Below are positions 1-6,290 of a stretch of 45,095 nt of DNA, piece after piece. Source of the DNA: Flavobacteriales bacterium (lineage in GTDB: Bacteria > Bacteroidota > Bacteroidia > Flavobacteriales_D > Crocinitomicaceae); NCBI GenBank assembly GCA_947462255.1, contig CANHOA010000027.1:1-45095 (forward strand). Reading direction: 5' to 3'. The position numbers and the translations under genes were made by a program. Positions within the stretch are counted from its first letter, which is position 1. Each line of letters begins with the position of its first letter. The notes beneath the pieces were generated by a model that was not told the DNA's origin, searched no databases, and saw nothing but the letters and a program-made list of their open reading frames with translations.

Positions 1-729
1 AATCCAAGGGACATGTGCATAACTATAAAGCGCAATTCTTTCAGGCATTAACTTCATTGTTTGTTCAAGCGTAGCTAAAAACCCCGCTATTGTTTGAAAG
101 GGTAATCCATAAATTAAATCGTGGTTGATGGAGGAATAACCTATCTTTTTTGCCAATTCATGCACGTTTTTCACTGTATCAAAGTTTTGAATTCTGTGAA
201 TCGCTTTTTGAACTTTCAAATCATAATCTTGAATTCCAAAACTTACTCTTCTGAAGCCTAGGTCAAATAAAACCTGTAAATGCAGAGGTGTTGTGCTTGA
301 TGGGTGGGCTTCAAAACTCATCTCGCAATTCTCATTTTGAACAGATGGTTTGATTGCTTGTATTAGTCTTTCTAATTCTTTTGTCGCAAAAAAAGTCGGT
401 GTTCCTCCTCCTAAATGGAGTTCGTTAAGTTGGAAATCTACATTGATAACTTCTTTATACATTTCCCATTCCTTAATTACTGCGTCAATGTAAGGGGTTT
501 CAACTTGATGGTTTCTTGTAATTCTTTTGTGACATCCACAAAAGGTGCACAAACTTTCACAAAAAGGAAGGTGAATATAAAGTGCAATTGTTTTGGTGTC
601 TGACTTAACTAATTCAATTTTCCATTCTTTTTCTGTAAAAAAAATGTTTTTCCAAAAAGGAACGGTTGGATACGATGTATACCTTGGACCAGGCACATTA
701 TATTTTGAAACCAATGGATTAACTAGCAT
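1..729 (-). CDS. hemN: Oxygen-independent coproporphyrinogen III oxidase, C-terminus cut by window edge
   Basis: The reading frame is open from the ATG at 729 to the window edge and gives 243 residues, about half of a normal HemN (about 450). It is a radical SAM enzyme of the cytoplasm that converts coproporphyrinogen III to protoporphyrinogen IX without oxygen, in haem synthesis. The SAM-cluster motif CxxxCxxC is at Cys57, Cys61 and Cys64, followed by the extra Cys66 typical of HemN. The start YNVPGPRYTSYPT and the later LHLGGGTPTFF are also HemN hallmarks. It is divergent from an FNR-like regulator and shares its promoter region, which fits anaerobic induction. A TAnnTTTG -7 element lies only four bases before the ATG, so the transcript may be leaderless. 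The C-terminal HemN domain is outside the window. Confidence 0.93.
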   Translation of the reverse strand, partial: MLVNPLVSKYNVPGPRYTSYPTVPFWKNIFFTEKEWKIELVKSDTKTIALYIHLPFCESLCTFCGCHKRITRNHQVETPYIDAVIKEWEMYKEVINVDFQLNELHLGGGTPTFFATKELERLIQAIKPSVQNENCEMSFEAHPSSTTPLHLQVLFDLGFRRVSFGIQDYDLKVQKAIHRIQNFDTVKNVHELAKKIGYSSINHDLIYGLPFQTIAGFLATLEQTMKLMPERIALYSYAHVPWI

Positions 730-733
730 TTTA

Positions 734-741
734 CAAAATTA
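734..741 (-). promoter_or_regulatory. -7 promoter element of hemN (TAATTTTG)
   Basis: On the minus strand this reads TAATTTTG, a perfect match to the Bacteroidota -7 consensus TAnnTTTG. Only four bases separate it from the hemN ATG, so transcription should begin at or within a base or two of the start codon. No clear -33 TTTG is present; the palindrome at 764-777 lies where it would be expected, which is typical of activator-dependent promoters. Confidence 0.6.
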
Positions 742-763
742 AATTGAATCAGGGTAGTAAAAA

Positions 764-777
764 ATGACTATCGTCAT
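764..777. promoter_or_regulatory. Candidate FNR/CRP-family operator (ATGAC-N4-GTCAT)
   Basis: ATGACTATCGTCAT is a perfect 5-4-5 inverted repeat with the geometry of the FNR site TTGAT-N4-ATCAA. Its centre (770.5) is about 38-42 bases from the predicted transcription starts of both hemN and the regulator gene, the class II activator position. It is most likely the autoregulatory and hemN control site of the adjacent FNR-like protein. Binding is inferred, not shown. Confidence 0.6.
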
Positions 778-796
778 ACAAAACGGAATGTTATTG

Positions 797-804
797 TATC
801 TTTG
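797..804 (+). promoter_or_regulatory. -7 promoter element of the FNR-like gene (TATCTTTG)
   Basis: TATCTTTG matches TAnnTTTG exactly and lies 17 bases before the ATG at 822. No TTTG -33 box is seen; the FNR-type palindrome occupies that position. Confidence 0.6.
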
Positions 805-821
805 TTAAAAGCCATTGTCCA

Positions 822-1511
822 ATGTTAGAGAAAGATTTTCGTAATGTATCATGTAGTACTTGTAAACAAAGAAAGGAAAATTTACTAGGCGGCTTGGGTT
901 GCGATGAAGTCTCTCACATTGAAGATCATAAATCTTGTAATTATTATAAAAAAAACCAATCGCTTTTTATAGAGGGTTCTTATCCAAGAGGCGTATTTTG
1001 TATTAATCAAGGTAGGATTAAAATATATAAAAGAGGCAACGAAGGTAAAGAGCAAATCATTCAAATTGCAAAGGGAGGAGACTTAGTTGGTTTTCGAGCC
1101 ATGTTTTCGGAAGATGTATATAAAGTTTCAGCAGAAACCTTAGAAGAATGCAATATTTGTTTCATAAGCAGAGAGGATTTTCTTTCTCTTATGGATAGTA
1201 ACCCAACATTGAGAAATGGAATAATTAAAGAATTATCTACAGAGTTGGCTGATCGTGCTAATTTTATTACCAACATGGCTCAAAAATCTGTCCGTGAAAG
1301 ATTGGCGTTTAGCATACTACTATTAATGGATATTTATATGGGTGAAGCCATCAATCTTTCTAGAGAAGACATGGCTAATTTTGTTGGAACAGCAACTGAA
1401 ACATTAATTCGTTTATTGAAAGATTTCAAAGAAGAGTCATTAATTGAAACGCAAGCTAGGAAGATCACTGTGCTTGATCGAAATAAACTGATGTTAATCG
1501 CAGGGATTTAA
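822..1511 (+). CDS. Crp/Fnr-family transcription regulator, FNR-like
   Basis: This 229-residue protein has the CRP/FNR layout: an N-terminal cysteine-rich segment, a cyclic-nucleotide-binding-like beta roll (about 45-135), a dimerisation helix and a C-terminal winged helix (about 155-225). Cysteines at 11, 14, 27 and 39, with a CxxC pair, recall the iron-sulfur ligands of FNR, though the spacing differs from E. coli FNR. The recognition helix contains ETLIR, with Glu193 and Arg197 at the positions that contact TGA in FNR/CRP half-sites; the FNR serine is replaced by Ile. It lies divergent from hemN, a classical FNR target, with a matching palindrome between them. An oxygen- or redox-sensing activator is the best reading; the effector is inferred. 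Confidence 0.88.
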   Translation: MLEKDFRNVSCSTCKQRKENLLGGLGCDEVSHIEDHKSCNYYKKNQSLFIEGSYPRGVFCINQGRIKIYKRGNEGKEQIIQIAKGGDLVGFRAMFSEDVYKVSAETLEECNICFISREDFLSLMDSNPTLRNGIIKELSTELADRANFITNMAQKSVRERLAFSILLLMDIYMGEAINLSREDMANFVGTATETLIRLLKDFKEESLIETQARKITVLDRNKLMLIAGI

Positions 1512-1556
1512 GTCCTTTTTATCAGGCTTATCTATCTTATTTTTTTAATATTCGTC

Positions 1557-1613
1557 CACCAAAAATCCATGCATTTGAAAAGAAAAGGCTCCTTTTTTGT
1601 TCGCTCTTTGGTG
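1557..1613. terminator. Nested inverted repeat between convergent genes, possible bidirectional terminator
   Basis: An outer 7-bp repeat (CACCAAA at 1557-1563, TTTGGTG at 1607-1613) encloses an inner near-perfect hairpin at 1577-1602, with GAAAAGAAAAGG facing CCTTTTTTGTTC (one mismatch, one G-T). It lies between the ends of the FNR-like gene and the aminotransferase, which converge. The loop is very tight, so a terminator role is only moderately supported. Confidence 0.4.
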
Positions 1614-1637
1614 CCTAAAGATAAGCATCCATTGCTA

Positions 1638-2837
1638 TCAGATTGTTCTACCTGGATAAACCTCAAGGGCTTTTTTAAGGCATTCCACTGATTTGCGCAG
1701 CGCATTTTGATTTAAGACATACGCAATGCGCGCTTCTTGTTTTCCGGCGCCCGGGCTGGAATAAAATCCATTGGCAGGGGCCATCATCACGGTTTGACCT
1801 TCATGTTCGAAAGACTCTAGCAACCATTGGCAAAATTTTTCTGCATCATCTACTGGGAATTTCGCCACACAATAAAATGCGCCTTTTGGTTTTGGGCAAA
1901 ACACACCAGGTATGGCATTTAAGCCTTCAACCATAATGTTTCTTCTGGCCACATACTCTGCCACGACGTCCTTGAAATAGCTTTCAGGAGTATCTAATGC
2001 TGCTTCTGCTGCAATTTGGTCGATGGTAGGAGGCGACAAGCGCGCCTGTCCAAATTTTAGTGCTGCAGAAATGACTTCTTTGTTTTTGCTGATTAAGGCG
2101 CCAATTCTCGCTCCGCACATGGAATATCGTTTAGACACCGAGTCGATCATAATGACGTTGGATGCTATTTCGGGAAAATTCATGACAGACATTGGTTTTG
2201 CCCCATCGTAACAAAATTCTCGGTACACCTCATCGGCAATGAGAAAAATATCGTGTTTTTTTACTATTGCAGCCAATTGCTCTAATTCTTCCTTCGAATA
2301 TAAATATCCTGTAGGATTACCAGGATTACAGATAACAATACCCTTTGTTTTAGGCGTTATTTTTTGTTCAATTTCATCTATTCGTGGTAAAGCAAATCCA
2401 GACTCAATGCTAGAAATTACAGGAACAACCGTTACTCCGGCCATCATCGCAAACCCATTATAATTGGCATAGAAAGGTTCAGGAATAATGATTTCATCGT
2501 TTGGGTTACAAGTCGCCATTAAAGCAAAAACTAAGGCTTCAGAACCACCTGTTGTAATGATAATGTCATCGTGCTGCACGTGAATACCATTTTCTTGATA
2601 CTTAGCCGCTAATTTTATTCGATAGCTCTCAAAACCTGCAGAATGGCTATATTCTATGACCTTTTGATTGAAGTTTTTTACCGCATTTAGCGCAACTTCA
2701 GGTGTTTCAATATCCGGCTGACCGATATTAAGGTGGTAAACAATTTTACCTTTTTTCTTAGCTTCTTCTGCAAAAGGAACCAATTTCCGGATCGGAGAAG
2801 CAGGCATTAACACGGCTTTATTTGATAATTGAGGCAT
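1638..2837 (-). CDS. PLP-dependent class I aminotransferase (aspartate aminotransferase-like)
   Basis: The 399-residue product is a fold-type I, class I/II aminotransferase that moves an amino group between an amino acid and a 2-oxo acid using pyridoxal phosphate. Visible motifs are GGSEAL (98-102), NPGNPTG (171-177), ADEVY (201-205), the PLP lysine in DSVSK (Lys236) and the C-terminal substrate arginine region QEARIAYVL. The frame is open 40 codons further upstream, but the ATG at 2837 is chosen because a TAnnTTTG promoter element (2855-2862) lies inside that extension and family members begin here. Substrate cannot be told from sequence; aspartate or a branched/aromatic amino acid is possible. 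It is transcribed alone and converges with the FNR-like gene. Confidence 0.88.
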   Translation of the reverse strand: MPQLSNKAVLMPASPIRKLVPFAEEAKKKGKIVYHLNIGQPDIETPEVALNAVKNFNQKVIEYSHSAGFESYRIKLAAKYQENGIHVQHDDIIITTGGSEALVFALMATCNPNDEIIIPEPFYANYNGFAMMAGVTVVPVISSIESGFALPRIDEIEQKITPKTKGIVICNPGNPTGYLYSKEELEQLAAIVKKHDIFLIADEVYREFCYDGAKPMSVMNFPEIASNVIMIDSVSKRYSMCGARIGALISKNKEVISAALKFGQARLSPPTIDQIAAEAALDTPESYFKDVVAEYVARRNIMVEGLNAIPGVFCPKPKGAFYCVAKFPVDDAEKFCQWLLESFEHEGQTVMMAPANGFYSSPGAGKQEARIAYVLNQNALRKSVECLKKALEVYPGRTI

Positions 2838-2854
2838 TATTTTATTTTTTGAAA

Positions 2855-2862
2855 CAAAAGTA
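2855..2862 (-). promoter_or_regulatory. -7 promoter element of the aminotransferase (TACTTTTG)
   Basis: The minus strand reads TACTTTTG, a full TAnnTTTG match, 17 bases before the ATG at 2837. Its position inside the longer open frame decides for the shorter start. Confidence 0.55.
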
Positions 2863-3077
2863 ATCACTTTTGTCCGATAATAAGTAGGACGCTGTTTTCT
2901 TTGTCCTGTTGTCTTGATAAAAAAGAGCGAAATTGAAAGCGTACACTCAATTTCCAACTCTTATTTAATCCATTTTGTATTTTATCAAACACCGATGAAA
3001 CAGAGCGATTAATAATAATTTAACCTGAATATCTACTCCTTTTTATTTTTCGTTGGATTTAGTGCAACAATTAGTCG

Positions 3078-3085
3078 TAATTTTG
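3078..3085 (+). promoter_or_regulatory. -7 promoter element upstream of the 3118 gene (TAATTTTG)
   Basis: TAATTTTG matches TAnnTTTG and lies 32 bases before the ATG at 3118. A TTG at 3053-3055 sits 22 bases upstream and could be the -33 element. Confidence 0.5.
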
Positions 3086-3117
3086 ACCCCAATTAACTCA
3101 ACTAAAACCTTCTTATT

Positions 3118-4374
3118 ATGTTTAAAATCGCCTCTTTCTTACCCATTCTTCTCCTTACATTAAATCTTACTGCCCAAAACATTAAGTCGGAAGATATTAC
3201 CTACAGTTTTATCAAACTTCCATCGAAACCAGTAGTGCCAAAAGTAGAAAATTATACTTCTTCTATAACGGCAACTTATGAAGCGGTTAATAATAAGCTG
3301 CTCGTATTATTTGAAGCAGATAAAGCGCGTGCAGAAGAAGATTACCAGAGAGAAATGTCGGAATACCCTGCTAAATTAAAAGCTGCTGACGATAAATTCG
3401 CAAAAGAGATGGAAGCATGGAATGAAAAATCTACTGCGCTAAAAATTGTTGAAAAACAGTTGTTAAATGAGAATAATCGTCCTGTGAAAGATTACGTAGC
3501 GGCACCTTACAGAAAAACGATTTCACCACCAGCTTTAAAAACAAGCTACGACTATCCCTCTTTGGCAGCAACGTATTTGAAAATTGATGGATATAACAAA
3601 GCCGATATGAATGCTTTAACGTATCTGGTTACCTTACAAGGTTTTGAGCATTCTCAACCAATGATTAAAACAGAAATAAAAAAAGAAGTTTCTCGTGTGA
3701 ACAATGTCTCCACTACCTATGATGTTACTTATTACTATATCGAATACAATTATCGTCATCCTATGTCTGTGCGCGTTGCAAACACGAAAAATCAAGATGT
3801 AATTTTCTTGGCTCCAATAGAATTTACTGCCTTCAAAACGTATAAATCAACTTCACAAAAGACTTCGCCGTCGGCTGATTTCACCTTTTTACTTAAATCT
3901 TCGGAAGAAAACATATTAAAAGAAAATTTAACTTTTATAAATCATTTGGTGAATGATCAAATTGGTTATGAAGTTACACCAAGAACCATTTCATTGGATT
4001 ATGTTAAATCTAAAAATGATGCGCATGCTGATGTGTTGGAGGCGTATAACAATCAATTGACTGGATTGAAATCGTTAATTATCAATGAGCCATTAGCGAC
4101 GCAGAAGTTAAACGCTGCAATAGATGCCTATAAATCAATTTTGCTTGAATCTGATTTATTAGACAAGAAAGCAAGGATTGATAAAGATGTAACGATTTCT
4201 ATTTATTTCAATTTGCTCGAGGCTTACTATGCTCAAAGAAAAACGGTTGAAGCGGAAGCGGTAATGACGGCCTTAACTCAAATCGATCTTTCGAACAGAG
4301 AGAAGAAATTTAAAGAGAAATATGCTGAGGCATTCTTGGATTTAACCAATCGAAAGGCTGCGAATGGCTTGTAA
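3118..4374 (+). CDS. Secreted protein of unknown function
   Basis: A 418-residue protein with a clear N-terminal signal peptide (about residues 1-20, hydrophobic stretch ending in LTAQN). After it comes a highly charged region rich in Lys, Glu and Ala (about 60-120) likely to be helical or coiled-coil, and then a mixed alpha/beta region. The C-terminal quarter (about 290-410) looks helical and TPR-like, with repeated Leu/Ala-rich helices, but no repeat consensus can be claimed. There is no lipobox cysteine and no type IX sorting tail, so a periplasmic location is likely. It is a single gene with its own promoter. I do not recognise the family and assign no function. Confidence 0.75.
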   Translation: MFKIASFLPILLLTLNLTAQNIKSEDITYSFIKLPSKPVVPKVENYTSSITATYEAVNNKLLVLFEADKARAEEDYQREMSEYPAKLKAADDKFAKEMEAWNEKSTALKIVEKQLLNENNRPVKDYVAAPYRKTISPPALKTSYDYPSLAATYLKIDGYNKADMNALTYLVTLQGFEHSQPMIKTEIKKEVSRVNNVSTTYDVTYYYIEYNYRHPMSVRVANTKNQDVIFLAPIEFTAFKTYKSTSQKTSPSADFTFLLKSSEENILKENLTFINHLVNDQIGYEVTPRTISLDYVKSKNDAHADVLEAYNNQLTGLKSLIINEPLATQKLNAAIDAYKSILLESDLLDKKARIDKDVTISIYFNLLEAYYAQRKTVEAEAVMTALTQIDLSNREKKFKEKYAEAFLDLTNRKAANGL

Positions 4375-4390
4375 AAGCTAACTGGCTTAA

Positions 4391-4435
4391 AAACGGATTT
4401 CAACGCATTTAGATTATATGTTTTGAAATCCGTTT
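4391..4435. terminator. 13-bp perfect inverted repeat between convergent genes, likely bidirectional terminator
   Basis: AAACGGATTTCAA (4391-4403) is exactly complementary to TTGAAATCCGTTT (4423-4435) with a 19-base loop. It lies between the ends of the genes at 3118 and 4471, which converge. There is no long T-run, but the stem is strong for this AT-rich genome. Confidence 0.55.
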
Positions 4436-4470
4436 ATACGTAAAACAACAATTCAAAAATCAGATAGAAG

Positions 4471-4830
4471 TTAATCTCTTATAATGATTACCTCCTTTTC
4501 ATTTGATGAATCTTTTTCACGACGTTCCACTTTGATATTGAAACATTCTTTTTTGTTATTAGAACATTTTTCATCTTTGGAACATTCCATTTTATCTTTG
4601 CAACATCCTTTTTTGTCTTTATCACACTTAGATTTATGGCAAGTAGCGCACATGATTGCACAAATTAAACCACCCACAAATACACTAGTTCCGAATACAA
4701 TGGCAACATAAGAAGCAATTTTAGTAAGTTTTCCAAGACCTTCTTTTTTACTGTAAGCCATTAAAAACAACCCTCCCATTAACACAATTAATGCAAGACA
4801 TAAAGCGACAATAAGCATAGGACAAATCAT
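4471..4830 (-). CDS. Small membrane protein with cysteine/lysine-rich tail
   Basis: The 119-residue product has two hydrophobic segments (about 4-25 and 38-60) followed by a hydrophilic tail with cysteines at 57, 61, 64, 69, 76, 77, 83, 89 and 96, interleaved with lysines. The ATG at 4830 is chosen: the frame is open to a TTG at 4887, but that TTG overlaps a TAnnTTTG promoter element (4885-4892), so it would not be in the mRNA. The Cys pattern (CxxC, CC) suggests metal binding or disulfides, but no known motif is matched. It is a lone gene converging with the 3118 gene. I do not recognise a family; function unknown. Confidence 0.65.
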   Translation of the reverse strand: MICPMLIVALCLALIVLMGGLFLMAYSKKEGLGKLTKIASYVAIVFGTSVFVGGLICAIMCATCHKSKCDKDKKGCCKDKMECSKDEKCSNNKKECFNIKVERREKDSSNEKEVIIIRD

Positions 4831-4884
4831 AATAATAAATTTTAGTTTAGTGAAATTGTCCAAAATTCGTTCTTGGAGCACGTT

Positions 4885-4892
4885 CAAATCTA
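4885..4892 (-). promoter_or_regulatory. -7 promoter element of the Cys-rich membrane protein gene (TAGATTTG)
   Basis: The minus strand reads TAGATTTG, a TAnnTTTG match, 54 bases before the ATG at 4830. It excludes the upstream TTG as the start. Confidence 0.5.
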
Positions 4893-4946
4893 TACAATTT
4901 ATTGATGGTAAATTACTTTTCCTTTCTTTTTATTATTATTTAGAAG

Positions 4947-4977
4947 TTTGCATTGTATAGTATTAATGTTAATTTTA
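4947..4977 (+). promoter_or_regulatory. Candidate promoter of the 5013 gene (TTTG-N19-TAATTTTA)
   Basis: TTTG at 4947-4950 is followed, after 19 bases, by TAATTTTA at 4970-4977, which differs from TAnnTTTG only at the last base. The start codon is 35 bases downstream. Confidence 0.45.
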
Positions 4978-5012
4978 TAGAGAATAATAACTTTTTATAA
5001 AAAAGAATCATC

Positions 5013-6161
5013 ATGAAACAAGTCGTATTTCTTTTCATTACTGCCTTAATGTTAACTTTTAATAGCGCTGTATCTTATGGCCAAGTTATCAATCCTATAA
5101 CAGTAATTGATGCTTCCAATCCAGCAACATGTGATGGTTCCGCAGTTATTAATAATCCGAATATTGTAATACCTTCTAGCATTGTTTGGTATATGAATGG
5201 AGCGGTATTCCAACAAGGAGGCATTTCCGTAACTAATCTATGTTCGGGTACCTATATGGTGAATTATTATACACCCAATGATTCGGTGTCTGCAGTTTTT
5301 ATTATTTCAGGGACTCCTTGTAATGGCTTTATGGTTCTAACCAGCGGTACCCAAGCAAGCACGCCAACATCGATGGATGGAACAGCAACAGTTACTGTGG
5401 TAGGGGGAACTGCACCCTATGTTTTTCTATGGAATACAGGATCAATCTCTCTTACGCAAACTAATCTGGGTGTTGGAATGTACACGTGTTGCGTTTCAGA
5501 TGCAAATGGTTGCTATTCTTGCGATAGTTTCAATGTTATTTCAACTATAAATCCTGGGAATGATACCGTATTAATAATTAATAACAATACCATTCCTAAT
5601 ACCTTCGATTCATTATCAACGCAGCAAGTTCTTGATTGTGTTTTAGATTATAATGCTGTTGGTGGGGCATATATCATCGGTTCTTCTTACGTTTCAAGTG
5701 GCGCTCCTGCCTTAATGGATACCATTTATTTGACATGGCAAGTAATTGATACAATCGTGCCTCCAAATGTCTTGGCTACGTATTTAGTTGCTTATCCAAT
5801 TTACCCACCATTAGCGAGTTCATACACAGCTAGTTTACAAGTATACTGTAATTTAAAAACAACAAATTTCAATACACTACTAGCGATTGATCAATTTTAC
5901 ACGTCTCAATTGAGTATTCCTGAAGAAGAAATGGCCTCCATTTTTATAAATTCCAATACAAATTCGTTGGTGATAAACTTTCCGATGAATCAATCAGGCG
6001 CAGCTCTCATTTACAATGTTAGTGGAAGTCTATGTGCATCATCTAATTTTACTAATTCCAAGCAAATCTCATTGAATACAGAGAATTGGGAGAAAGGAAT
6101 TTATTTGGTGAAACTTTCATTAGCTAACGGTAAAACGCAAACGATAAGAGTATATAGATGA
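5013..6161 (+). CDS. Type IX-secreted protein with SprB-like repeat
   Basis: The 382-residue protein has a signal peptide (about 1-24, ending SYGQ), then Ig-like beta-strand modules. Residues about 113-175 match the SprB repeat found in flavobacterial adhesins, with GGTAPYVFLWNTG and a C-terminal DANGC motif. The last 75 residues form a type IX secretion sorting domain: ALIYNVSG, then ENWEKGIYLVKLSLANGK and a basic end IRVYR. The product should cross the outer membrane through the type IX system and be released or anchored on the surface. It lies directly upstream of another type IX cargo gene but is separated from it by a strong terminator, so the two are probably transcribed separately. Ligand is unknown. 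Confidence 0.82.
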   Translation: MKQVVFLFITALMLTFNSAVSYGQVINPITVIDASNPATCDGSAVINNPNIVIPSSIVWYMNGAVFQQGGISVTNLCSGTYMVNYYTPNDSVSAVFIISGTPCNGFMVLTSGTQASTPTSMDGTATVTVVGGTAPYVFLWNTGSISLTQTNLGVGMYTCCVSDANGCYSCDSFNVISTINPGNDTVLIINNNTIPNTFDSLSTQQVLDCVLDYNAVGGAYIIGSSYVSSGAPALMDTIYLTWQVIDTIVPPNVLATYLVAYPIYPPLASSYTASLQVYCNLKTTNFNTLLAIDQFYTSQLSIPEEEMASIFINSNTNSLVINFPMNQSGAALIYNVSGSLCASSNFTNSKQISLNTENWEKGIYLVKLSLANGKTQTIRVYR

Positions 6162-6162
6162 T

Positions 6163-6182
6163 AAAAAGGGAGCTCCCTTTTT
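6163..6182 (+). terminator. Rho-independent terminator after the SprB-repeat gene
   Basis: A perfect 20-base palindrome, AAAAAGGGAGCTCCCTTTTT, starts two bases after the stop codon and ends in a run of five T. It folds into an 8-bp stem with an AGCT loop. Confidence 0.85.
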
Positions 6183-6227
6183 GAATTTGAATACCTTATG
6201 TCAGTTTATTTTTATACTAAGTTTTAA

Positions 6228-6258
6228 TTGCTATTATCGAAAATTAGTAGTAAGTTTA
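6228..6258 (+). promoter_or_regulatory. Weak promoter candidate of the 6291 gene (TTG-N20-TAAGTTTA)
   Basis: TTG at 6228-6230 is followed by 20 bases and TAAGTTTA, one mismatch from TAnnTTTG, 32 bases before the ATG. No better match is present between the terminator and the gene. Confidence 0.3.
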
Positions 6259-6290
6259 TGATTACTAAGTAATTAATATACTACCTTTTT

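Noticed and set aside
4831..4887. Extension of the Cys-rich membrane protein to a TTG start
   Set aside because: The TTG overlaps a TAnnTTTG promoter element, so it would not be transcribed. The same reasoning removed upstream starts for the aminotransferase, lpxK, the porin and the 20134 gene.
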